Assembly: GCF_934643285.1 (NCBI RefSeq)
Contig: NZ_CAKUBT010000001.1
Coordinates: 186,001 to 250,000, forward strand
Reading direction: 5' to 3'
DNA: 64,000 bases
From: an uncultured Ellagibacter sp.
GTDB taxonomy: Bacteria; Actinomycetota; Coriobacteriia; Coriobacteriales; Eggerthellaceae
A model generated the notes under the pieces. That model was not told where the DNA came from. It saw only the letters and a list, made by a program, of their open reading frames with translations, and made no database searches. This document shows positions 24,826 through 32,475 of this stretch, piece by piece; position 1 is the first letter of the stretch, and every line of letters begins with the position of its first letter. A program made the position numbers and the translations under genes.

Positions 24826-26196
24826 TTAGAGACGATCGTCCACGCCCAGCACGTGGCCCGAAAGGTACCATGTCTTAGCGTCGTCGATCTTGACGTTCAC
24901 GAACGTGCCGGCAAGTTCGCTCGGCGTTATACCCTGCGGAGCGAGCGCGTGCACGGTTTGATTCTTGGGGCTTTTGCCTGCGATCATTCGCTCATCACGC
25001 TTCGAGGATCCCTCCACAAGGATAGGGACAACACTTCCGACATCCGGTTGGTTGAGCTCGAATGCGCGCTTTTGGACAAGGTCGACAAGACGATCGAATC
25101 GCTCCTGGATAACCTCGCGCGGTGTGGAGTCTTCAATCTGAGCCGCAGGGGTACCTTCACGCTTCGAGTAGATGAAGGTAAATACCTGATGGTAGCCTAC
25201 CTCTTCCACGAGGCGATACGTGTCCTCGAAATCTTTCGCAGTCTCGCCTGGGAAACCGACGATGATGTCGGTCGACAGGGCGATATCGGGTCGCACGTCG
25301 CGAATCTTGCTGATAAGGCGCAGGTAATGGTCACGCGAATAGCGCCTGTTCATTGCTGCGAGAATGGCGTTGGAGCCCGACTGCACGGGAAGGTGGAGCG
25401 CAGGCATGAGCGATCGCAACGAACCGAACTTCTCAATAACCTCGTCGGTAAGATCCTTCGGATGGCTCGTTGCAAAGCGAAGCCGTTCGATTCCCGTTTG
25501 GTCGACGGCGTCGAGGATGTCGGCAAAACGAGGTTTTCCGTAAAGGTCGCGGCCGTAGGAGTTCACGTTCTGCCCGAGCAGTGTAATTTCTTTCACGCCG
25601 GAAGCGACATAGCGCTCGGCCTCGGCGACGATATCCTCAATCGAACGTGATTTCTCGCGACCGCGGACATAAGGAACGATGCAGTAGGAGCAGAAATTGT
25701 TGCATCCGATGGTGATGGGTAGCCACGCCGCCCAAGAATGCTCACGGCTTGTCGGGAGCTCGGTCGGGAATTCGGATGAGGCGGCGAGCACCTCGACCTG
25801 CTTCCCCTGTCCCTCAATAGCCGCCTCGAGCAAACGTGGAAGCGACCCGAGGTTGTGCGTGCCGAACACGACATCGAGATGAGGAAGGGCCTCAGTGAGC
25901 TTCTCCCCGTCGCGCTGCCCGATGCAGCCGCCGACAGCGATGACGCGCTTCGACAGAGGAGATTCTGCACGAAGTGGAATGTTTTTCATGGAGGCGACCT
26001 GGCCATAGAGGCGCGTATCGGCTGCTTCTCGGACGCAGCAGGTCATAAAGACCACGACATCGGATTCCTCAACGGTTTCTACCATGAGTGCTCCGAGCGC
26101 CTCGAGCATGCCCGCTATGCGCTCGGAATCGTGTTTATTCATTTGGCATCCGAAGGTGTGGATGCAGAACGTAAGCCCATTGATGGGTGAATGCAT
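24826..26196 (-). CDS. miaB: tRNA-2-methylthio-N6-dimethylallyladenosine synthase
   Basis: A 456-residue radical-SAM methylthiotransferase: N-terminal MTTase domain with FGCQMNKHDSE, a central CNNFCSYC cluster motif, and a C-terminal TRAM domain. It converts i6A37 to ms2i6A37 on the product of MiaA, whose gene follows directly. It starts seven bases after the spoVS-like gene. It is one of three methylthiotransferase paralogues in the window, with RimO and MtaB. Confidence 0.95.
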   Translation of the reverse strand: MHSPINGLTFCIHTFGCQMNKHDSERIAGMLEALGALMVETVEESDVVVFMTCCVREAADTRLYGQVASMKNIPLRAESPLSKRVIAVGGCIGQRDGEKLTEALPHLDVVFGTHNLGSLPRLLEAAIEGQGKQVEVLAASSEFPTELPTSREHSWAAWLPITIGCNNFCSYCIVPYVRGREKSRSIEDIVAEAERYVASGVKEITLLGQNVNSYGRDLYGKPRFADILDAVDQTGIERLRFATSHPKDLTDEVIEKFGSLRSLMPALHLPVQSGSNAILAAMNRRYSRDHYLRLISKIRDVRPDIALSTDIIVGFPGETAKDFEDTYRLVEEVGYHQVFTFIYSKREGTPAAQIEDSTPREVIQERFDRLVDLVQKRAFELNQPDVGSVVPILVEGSSKRDERMIAGKSPKNQTVHALAPQGITPSELAGTFVNVKIDDAKTWYLSGHVLGVDDRL

Positions 26197-26202
26197 GCGG
26201 TA

Positions 26203-26550
26203 TCAGCGCTCCGTAGGGTTGGCGGTTTTCTGTTCAGCGGCGATGGAAGGTATCACAGCGCCGCGCGGTTCAACGGTGAAACGGATGGCGGTTCGGTATT
26301 CGCCATCGATGACGATGTCGGCAAAGGATGGGGCGCATACGATTTCGATGCCCACGGGAGATAGGAAGCCACGCGAGATTGCGATGGCTTTGACCGCTTG
26401 GTTCACGGCACCGGCCCCTACCGCTTGGATGTCGACGTGAAGTCCATCCTTGATCATGCCAGCGATCGCTCCAGCGACAGATGCAGGAGAGGATTTCGAC
26501 GACACTTTTAAGCAGCCGATTGACGGCTGCGATTCCGATGGGGTTGTCAC
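26203..26550 (-). CDS. spoVS: Stage V sporulation protein S-like (SpoVS, Alba-type fold)
   Basis: A 115-residue protein whose core (CLKVSSKSSPASVAGAIAG, QAVGAGAVNQAVKAIAISRG, RTAIRFTVEPRG) is clearly SpoVS, an Alba-fold small protein presumed to bind nucleic acid. The N- and C-termini extend beyond the 86-residue Bacillus form. ATG at 26556 almost touches AAGGAA, so GTG at 26550, six bases away, is the more likely start. In a non-sporulating lineage a regulatory or RNA-related role is probable; its operon includes RNase Y. Confidence 0.88.
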   Translation of the reverse strand: MTTPSESQPSIGCLKVSSKSSPASVAGAIAGMIKDGLHVDIQAVGAGAVNQAVKAIAISRGFLSPVGIEIVCAPSFADIVIDGEYRTAIRFTVEPRGAVIPSIAAEQKTANPTER

Positions 26551-26652
26551 GAGCATTTCCTTGTCGTTTCGTAGTGTGTTTCAGTGGTGGTATTTATGTC
26601 ACTGAGAGAAATGATAGCAATTACTCATCAGCGTGGCAACCTGCGCAAACGG

Positions 26653-27753
26653 CTATCTCAGCTTATCGAAGCGCAGGGTGATCTCGATCTTTTGGGGGCC
26701 AACCTTCACTTCCGGTGCGCCGAGCGGATCAAGGTAATACCGATTGGCGATATCGAGGAAGGCATCCTTGCAGGAATCCGCGAGCATTGCTTTGTCCTCA
26801 TCGCAGAGACGAAGCGACCTGCCGTCGCAATTGACGGCTTTCTGACTGGCCGCTTTTGAGGTTTCGGGTGCCTTTTCCTTTGCGGGAATCGCCTGAGTTC
26901 TTACGAATTCGGCCAATGGAATGATGGGCTTGATCTCCTCATTTAAGATTCGGCGGGCGGAGCGCTCTGAAAGCGAGAGCCCCAATCCTTCTGCGATTTC
27001 GGCGAAGCTTGCCGGATCGGATGCAGTGCAGAGGCGTTTGCATACCGGCAACTCGAGCGGGTCTTTGCAGAAGGCCCGAAGAGCAGGAGAAGTGGTCGCC
27101 GCCCCGAATTCGTAGAGCGTGGCGGCGATTTCGGTCGCCGAACCCCAATAAACCGTGCATGCCTTCCTCGATTCGAGGGCGAATTCCGTTGCGGTGCGGA
27201 CGATGTTTTTCGGTCCTCGCATCGAGTAGGTTCCCGATTCCGTTACTTCGAACGTAGGGAAGGTCGATTGATCGGCGCGTTCTGGAAGTTTGGTGAGGTC
27301 GGTTTCGACGTAAATCGCGCTACCGAAATCCTTGTCCGATGTGAGAACCTTCGCCTGCGTCGAGTTCACTTCGATCGAGTAGAGAGCCATTCCCCTGCCG
27401 TGGACTCCCCATTTGTCCATGTGGACAGTATCGAGCTTAGAAGTGACGCGCGGTTCGAAGATCTTCTCATGCAAGGCGAGTGGAATGCCGTCTCCATCGT
27501 CGAGCATCGTGAGCTTGCGAGTGTCCCCGTCGCGTCCTACCGCAAGGAAAATGGTGCGGGCATGGGCGTCTCGTGCGTTGCGAAGCAGCTCGATAACGAT
27601 GTCCTCGGTCGATCGAATGTCGTGGGCAGCTTGGCGTCGCTCCGCTTCGGACGTGCGAAGACGAACGAAGCCATCCCCTAAATCGTCTTCGATTCGGAGA
27701 TGGCTTTCGTCACAGATGGAATCAACGAATTGTTCGAGATCCGATGCGCCCAT
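26653..27753 (-). CDS. GHKL-type ATPase of unknown function
   Basis: A 366-residue soluble protein with a Hsp90/MutL/histidine-kinase ATP site: N-box ELLRNARDA (Glu55, Asn59), G1 box DDGDGIP (85-91) and G2 box GVHGRGMALYS (116-126). No phospho-acceptor His domain or membrane segment precedes it. The C-terminal third holds a helix-turn-helix-like stretch (FAEIAEGLGLSLSERSARRI). It starts three bases after the rny stop and is followed by spoVS, so it is co-transcribed with RNA-decay genes. I do not recognise the family; a chaperone-like or ATP-dependent nucleic-acid role are both possible. Confidence 0.8.
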   Translation of the reverse strand: MGASDLEQFVDSICDESHLRIEDDLGDGFVRLRTSEAERRQAAHDIRSTEDIVIELLRNARDAHARTIFLAVGRDGDTRKLTMLDDGDGIPLALHEKIFEPRVTSKLDTVHMDKWGVHGRGMALYSIEVNSTQAKVLTSDKDFGSAIYVETDLTKLPERADQSTFPTFEVTESGTYSMRGPKNIVRTATEFALESRKACTVYWGSATEIAATLYEFGAATTSPALRAFCKDPLELPVCKRLCTASDPASFAEIAEGLGLSLSERSARRILNEEIKPIIPLAEFVRTQAIPAKEKAPETSKAASQKAVNCDGRSLRLCDEDKAMLADSCKDAFLDIANRYYLDPLGAPEVKVGPQKIEITLRFDKLR

Positions 27754-27756
27754 GTA

Positions 27757-29289
27757 TTATTTTGCGATCCCGATGGCTCGGCTTTCGCGGATGACCACAA
27801 CCTTGACCTGCCCCGGGTACTGCATCTCGCTCTCAATGCGGTGAGCGATATCGTGAGCTAAGACGACGGTCTGAGCCTCGTCGACAACTTCGGGCTCGAC
27901 CATGACGCGAACTTCGCGGCCGGCCTGGATAGCGTAGGTGCGCTCGACGCCCTTGTAGGAGTTGGCGATTTCCTCGAGCTTCTCAAGACGCTTGACGTAT
28001 GCGTCGAGGGTTTCTTTACGTGCACCAGGGCGCGCAGCGGAAACGGCGTCGGCGGCCTGCACGAGCACGTCGAGGACGCTGTTCGGCTCGACGTCATTGT
28101 GGTGTGCCTCGATCGCATGGACGATTTCGGGACGCTCTCCGAAGCGGCGTGCAAGGTCTGCGCCGATGACGGCATGGCTGCCCTCGACTTCGTGGTCAAC
28201 CGCCTTGCCAAGGTCGTGCAGTAAGCCGGCTCGCTTGGCGGGAATCGGGTCGAGGCCAAGTTCGGAGGCCATGACGCCGGAGAGGTACGCAACCTCAAGC
28301 GAGTGGTTGAGCACGTTTTGACCGTACGAGGTGCGGTAGCGAAGGCGGCCTAAGGTTCTTACGAGCTCGGGATGCAGGTCGTGAATTCCCGTGTCGAAAG
28401 CCGCTTGCTCGCCCGCTTCGCGAACGCGCTGGTTAACGTACTGCTCGGCTTTGCCGAACATCTCCTCAATGCGCGCCGGGTGGATGCGGCCGTCAGCGAT
28501 GAGGTTCTCCATCGTGACGCGACCGATTTCGCGGCGAACGGGGTCGAAGCATGAGATGGTGACGCACTCGGGAGTGTCGTCGATGATGAGGTTCGTGCCG
28601 GTGAGCTGCTCGAACGAACGGATATTGCGGCCTTCTCGTCCGATGATGCGGCCTTTGAGGTCGTCGGACGGGATATGGATCGTCGACACCGTGTTCTCAG
28701 CCGAATGGTCGGCAGCCACGCGCTGGATGGCGAGGCTCAAGATCATGCGGGACTTCTTGTCTGCCTCGGCTTTCGCCTGCGCTTCCGCATCGCGGATGAT
28801 CGCGGCAGATTCGTGAGCAACCTCATCCTTCAGCGAGGTGAGCAGTTCGTTCTTCGCTTCCTCGGGCGTCATGCCCGCGATGCGCTCAAGGCGCTGCGAT
28901 GCTTCTTGCTCGACTTGAGCGACATCGCGCTCGCGGCGTTCGATCTGGCCCTGCAACGAGGAAATTTGATGCTCCCTTGCGTCGAGCGACTCAACGCGAC
29001 GATCGAGCGATTCTTCACGCTGGGAGACGCGGTTCTCAGCGGCGCGCACCTCTTTCATGCGCTCCTTGTTCTCCGCTTCGGCTTCCTGCTTGAGTTTGAG
29101 AGCCTGATCCTTTGCTTCGAGGACCGCCTCTTTGCGCATCGTCTCGGCTTGTCGTTTTGCGTCAGCAATCATGTCGTCGGCCTCTTGAGCAGCTTTCTTC
29201 GTCGAGGCGTTGATTACGTAGCGGGTGATGACGAAGCCGAGAGCTATGCCGACGATTGCGCCGATGATCAGCCATGCAATTCCGGGCAT
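27757..29289 (-). CDS. rny: Ribonuclease Y
   Basis: A 510-residue membrane-anchored endoribonuclease starting mRNA decay. It shows an N-terminal transmembrane helix (residues about 4-25), a long coiled coil (to about 190), a KH domain with GRIIGREGRNIR, and an HD domain with LLHDLGKAVDHE. ATG at 29289 has a GGGGAG site; upstream codons cross a terminator. It heads rny-GHKL-spoVS-miaB-miaA-dapF-hflX. A structured leader and a stem-loop with U-run lie in front. Confidence 0.95.
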   Translation of the reverse strand: MPGIAWLIIGAIVGIALGFVITRYVINASTKKAAQEADDMIADAKRQAETMRKEAVLEAKDQALKLKQEAEAENKERMKEVRAAENRVSQREESLDRRVESLDAREHQISSLQGQIERRERDVAQVEQEASQRLERIAGMTPEEAKNELLTSLKDEVAHESAAIIRDAEAQAKAEADKKSRMILSLAIQRVAADHSAENTVSTIHIPSDDLKGRIIGREGRNIRSFEQLTGTNLIIDDTPECVTISCFDPVRREIGRVTMENLIADGRIHPARIEEMFGKAEQYVNQRVREAGEQAAFDTGIHDLHPELVRTLGRLRYRTSYGQNVLNHSLEVAYLSGVMASELGLDPIPAKRAGLLHDLGKAVDHEVEGSHAVIGADLARRFGERPEIVHAIEAHHNDVEPNSVLDVLVQAADAVSAARPGARKETLDAYVKRLEKLEEIANSYKGVERTYAIQAGREVRVMVEPEVVDEAQTVVLAHDIAHRIESEMQYPGQVKVVVIRESRAIGIAK

Positions 29290-29330
29290 ATGCTCCCCCT
29301 TCCCTTTTTGGTTTCCAGTAGTCATGACAT

Positions 29331-29352
29331 AAAAAACCCGGACAATGCCGGG
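29331..29352 (-). terminator. Terminator/attenuator between recX and rny
   Basis: On the minus strand, CCCGG-CATTGT-CCGGG followed by TTTTTT. It lies 42 bases upstream of the rny start and 155 bases past recX. It can end the recA-recX transcript, or act as an attenuator for rny if the promoter is further upstream. Confidence 0.75.
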
Positions 29353-29388
29353 CCAAAGCGAAACGCGTATCAAAAGGAGCGTCATATT

Positions 29389-29477
29389 GGGTTATAGATA
29401 TATATGAAGTCCCTCATGGGACGCAAATCACTTATGCCTCCATACATAATAGAGGATGTTTGCTGGTCATATAACCC
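29389..29477 (-). other. Potentially structured RNA leader before rny
   Basis: GGGTTATA (29389-29396) and TATAACCC (29470-29477) are perfect inverted repeats that could close a domain of about 89 nt. Inside is GTCCC-TCAT-GGGAC (29410-29423). The region is AT-rich compared with its surroundings, holds no gene, and is followed on the minus strand by the 29331-29352 stem-loop. Structure is predicted by eye only. Confidence 0.4.
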
Positions 29478-29506
29478 TCAAGGTCAAAAAATGCGAAATT
29501 GCTCGC

Positions 29507-30073
29507 TTAGTCGGCGAAATATTCGCATTCAGGTGCAGCAAGAGACTCGCTCCAGCGTCTCGCGGCGGAAGCGGCGACGTCGCCGCTGTACCCTTTTTGG
29601 ATGAGCTTGCGATAGGCGCCTTCTCGAAGATTTTTCGATCGCGGTGGCTTTCGGTCCAAAAGGGCAATCGCTCGTTTAAGCTCATCGTTTCCAAATTGCT
29701 CGTAGGCGAGCTGCCAAGCTTCTTCGGAAGGCGAGTCGACATCGAGCTGCTCGAGAGCGCGCTCGACGCCGCGGCGACCTTTGCCCTGCGCCAGCTGGGT
29801 GCGCATGAAAGCTTCGGCATAGCGCGCGTCGTCGACGATGTGCGCCTCGATTGCGCGCCCAAGGGCGTTCGAGACAGCCTGCTCGCTGAAGCCGTCCTTG
29901 ATGAGCCGCTCGTGGAGCTTCTTGCTCGCTTGCTCTCGAATGCTTGCGAGTTTCAGTATTTTCTTGAAGGCCTTTGACTCCTCCTCCGCCAAGCCGGTCT
30001 CTTCATAAACGGAGGAGGACTCGATTTCCCTGATATTGCGCTTTAGCTGCTCTATGTCGACGAGCGTTGCCAT
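29507..30073 (-). CDS. recX: Regulatory protein RecX
   Basis: A 188-residue helical protein that modulates RecA filament activity. It follows recA after six bases, the standard arrangement. Recognisable RecX three-helix repeats include KLHERLIKDGFSEQAVSNALGRA (read in parts), VDDARYAEAFMRTQLAQGKGRRG and YRKLIQKGYSGDVA. Expected to be SOS-induced with recA. Confidence 0.9.
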   Translation of the reverse strand: MATLVDIEQLKRNIREIESSSVYEETGLAEEESKAFKKILKLASIREQASKKLHERLIKDGFSEQAVSNALGRAIEAHIVDDARYAEAFMRTQLAQGKGRRGVERALEQLDVDSPSEEAWQLAYEQFGNDELKRAIALLDRKPPRSKNLREGAYRKLIQKGYSGDVAASAARRWSESLAAPECEYFAD

Positions 30074-30079
30074 GAACCG

Positions 30080-31135
30080 CTATTTCTTCTTCGGCTTGGC
30101 GACGGGGGTGACTGCATCGGCCTCTTCTGCGGTGCGCGTCGGGATGGGGATTTCGAACGCTTCGCGAACCTTGTTCTCGAGCTCTTCCCTCATCTCGGGG
30201 TTTTGGCGCAACGTAGCCTTGGCAGCCTCGCGGCCCTGTCCCAAGCGCTCTTCGCCGTAGGTATACCACGCGCCGCTCTTCTTTGCGACGCCGCATTCGA
30301 CGGCCATATCGACGATGCAGCCCTCACGGGAGATTCCTTCGCCGTACATAAGGTCAAACTCGGCCTGGCGGAACGGAGGCGCCACCTTGTTTTTGACGAC
30401 CTTCGCGCGAACGCGGTTACCCACGACCTCGCCGTCCTTCTTAATGCTGTCGATGCGGCGAATATCAATACGCACGCTGGAGAAGAACTTCAGGGCGCGG
30501 CCGCCTGTGGTGGTTTCGGGGTTGCCGAACATCACGCCGATCTTCTCGCGGAGCTGGTTGATGAAGATGCAGGTTGTGTTCGATTTCGAAAGGGAGCCTG
30601 CGAGTTTGCGCAGCGCCTGAGACATGAGTCGCGCCTGAAGTCCGACGGTGGTGTCACCCATCTCGCCTTCGATTTCGGCTCGGGGGACCAGCGCCGCGAC
30701 CGAGTCGACTACGACGGCGTCGATCGCACCGGAGCGTACGAGCATATCGCAGATTTCGAGCGCTTGCTCGCCCGTGTCGGGCTGCGAGATGAGCACCTCG
30801 TCGATGTCGACACCGAGGCGGGCGGCATACACAGGGTCGAGCGCATGCTCGGCGTCGATGAAGGCGACCACACCGCCCATCGCTTGGGCTTCGGCGAGAA
30901 TCTGGAGGGCAAGGGTTGTTTTGCCCGATGATTCAGGGCCGTAAATCTCGATGATGCGGCCACGAGGCACGCCTCCGATTCCGAGGGCTGCGTCGAGCGG
31001 CAGTGCCCCAGTTGGAATGACGCCGATGTTGAGGTGCTCGCCTCCTTCGCCAAGCTTCATGATCGATCCCCGACCGAATTTCTGCTCGATCTGATCGGTT
31101 GTGATCTTAAGCATCTTGGCTTTTTCGTCGTTCAT
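30080..31135 (-). CDS. recA: Recombinase RecA
   Basis: A 351-residue strand-exchange ATPase that also triggers LexA self-cleavage. Walker A GPESSGKT at 66-73, the L2 loop region NPETTTGGRALKF and QLREKIGVMFG are clear. Two ATGs have strong ribosome sites: 31168 (GAGGAG, seven bases) adding MDEIAVIGGEG, and 31135 (GGAGGAG/AAGGA). The second aligns with the usual RecA N-terminus (QIEQKFG at residue 15 versus 17 in E. coli), so it is annotated; the first remains possible. The promoter contains a LexA box. Confidence 0.96.
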   Translation of the reverse strand: MNDEKAKMLKITTDQIEQKFGRGSIMKLGEGGEHLNIGVIPTGALPLDAALGIGGVPRGRIIEIYGPESSGKTTLALQILAEAQAMGGVVAFIDAEHALDPVYAARLGVDIDEVLISQPDTGEQALEICDMLVRSGAIDAVVVDSVAALVPRAEIEGEMGDTTVGLQARLMSQALRKLAGSLSKSNTTCIFINQLREKIGVMFGNPETTTGGRALKFFSSVRIDIRRIDSIKKDGEVVGNRVRAKVVKNKVAPPFRQAEFDLMYGEGISREGCIVDMAVECGVAKKSGAWYTYGEERLGQGREAAKATLRQNPEMREELENKVREAFEIPIPTRTAEEADAVTPVAKPKKK

Positions 31136-31181
31136 TCCTTCTCCTCCGATTACGGCGATTTCGTCCATGTCATAGCTCCTC

Positions 31182-31209
31182 ATTATACGAACAAACGTTT
31201 GTGAGTCAA
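31182..31209 (-). promoter_or_regulatory. recA promoter with embedded LexA box
   Basis: On the minus strand TTGACT (31204-31209), 16 bp, TATAAT (31182-31187). The spacer is filled by CAAACGTTTGTTCG (31188-31201), identical at 13 of 14 positions to box 3 near lexA. A near-consensus promoter directly blocked by LexA. Confidence 0.9.
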
Positions 31210-31308
31210 GACTCGCAGTGGAACTTGCCTCAGCAGAATCGTAACGTCGCATTCTGGCAGAGCTTTTACGAAAACCTTCCCGATTTCTGGCAGCTTATCT
31301 GCAGGAAA

Positions 31309-32475
31309 TTAAGCGAAACTCGTCGAAAGCGCACCCTCGATCATGCGCAAAACTTCCCGAACTGTCGCATTGCGAACCTCTTCGCGATTCCCTTCGAAAT
31401 GGAAGCACATCGCTTCGCAGGCGTTTTGCGTGGAAACCGCGGCCCATACGGTGCCGACCGGCTTGCCTGGCTCTTCCCCACCGGGACCTGCGATCCCCGT
31501 CACAGCAACGGCTATGTCGACATCGAGGTTCTTGCGTGCGCCCTCTGCCATCTGCTGGGCGACCGTTTCGCAGACGGCCCCTTCGGTCTTGAGAACCTCC
31601 GCGTCAACGCCGAGCTCGCGATGCTTGATGTCGTTCACATAACTCACAATCGCGCCGTGCACGACCTGCGAGCTACCGGGAATCGCCGTGAGAGTGCCCG
31701 CGATGAGGCCTCCTGTCAGGCTCTCGGCGCACCCGATGGTCGCACTCTTCTCGCTCGCGCTTTCTATGATGCGACGTGCGATGTCCTCGTTCGTTTCGTT
31801 CTTCGCGTTCTCCTCTCGCAGGAGAGCTCGTTCCTTGCTCGTGGTGAGTCCGAGAAGATGGCGCGCCTTTGCGAAATAATCCATCATCGAGATGATGGTG
31901 AGTGCGAGCGCTACGATCATGGCGAGCCACGAGAGCACGTAGAGCGGGTTGTCGAAGGGGTTCGGGCTTGTCACGGGGAGGATGGAGTCCTTCACGATGA
32001 ACAGTACGATTGCAATGATCTGTGTAACGGTCTTCGCCTTGCCATACCAGCTTGCCGCGATGACAACGCCCTTGTCTGCGGCGACCATGCGGATGCCAGA
32101 CACGATGAACTCGCGTGCCAAGATTATGAGCACCGGCCAAGAAGGCAGGACCCGGAGCTCAACCAGCGCGAGTAGCGCTGCGCAGACGAGAATCTTGTCC
32201 GCAAGCGGGTCCATGAACTTGCCGAAGTTCGTCACCTCGCCACGGCTGCGCGCGAGGTAGCCATCAAGCCAATCCGTACATGATATCAGAATGAAGATAA
32301 GGGCCGCGATAAGGCTTTTCGTGGTCGATGAAACGCCTGCAATACTGAACCAGGTCGGCCAGGGGGTGATAAGCGCGACGACGAACACCGGGACGAGGCA
32401 GATGCGCACGAGCGTGATGATGTTGGATATCGTCCAAAGCTTGTCGGTCTCCCCCGGCTTCAACTCGGTCGACAT
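31309..32475 (-). CDS. PgsA-PncC fusion: phosphatidylglycerophosphate synthase plus NMN amidohydrolase
   Basis: A single 388-residue frame encodes two enzymes. Residues 1-205 are PgsA: transmembrane helices and the CDP-alcohol motif D68-x2-D71-G-x2-A75-R76, G85, D89, D93, making phosphatidylglycerophosphate. Residues about 231-388 are CinA-C/PncC: CAESLTGGLIAG, GAIVSYVNDIKHRELGV and VAVTGIAGPGGEEPGKPVGTV (read in parts), deamidating nicotinamide mononucleotide. A charged linker (STSKERALLREENAKNETN region) joins them. pgsA and cinA are often neighbours; here the boundary has no stop. The rimO stop shares its A with the start (TAATG). Confidence 0.88.
   Translation of the reverse strand: MSTELKPGETDKLWTISNIITLVRICLVPVFVVALITPWPTWFSIAGVSSTTKSLIAALIFILISCTDWLDGYLARSRGEVTNFGKFMDPLADKILVCAALLALVELRVLPSWPVLIILAREFIVSGIRMVAADKGVVIAASWYGKAKTVTQIIAIVLFIVKDSILPVTSPNPFDNPLYVLSWLAMIVALALTIISMMDYFAKARHLLGLTTSKERALLREENAKNETNEDIARRIIESASEKSATIGCAESLTGGLIAGTLTAIPGSSQVVHGAIVSYVNDIKHRELGVDAEVLKTEGAVCETVAQQMAEGARKNLDVDIAVAVTGIAGPGGEEPGKPVGTVWAAVSTQNACEAMCFHFEGNREEVRNATVREVLRMIEGALSTSFA

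Noticed and set aside
26203..26550. SpoVS as a sign of sporulation
   Set aside because: No other sporulation gene is in the window and SpoVS homologues occur in non-sporulating bacteria.
31203..31214. GAGTC-AA-GACTC inverted repeat next to recA
   Set aside because: It overlaps the -35 element and is too short to call a second regulator site.
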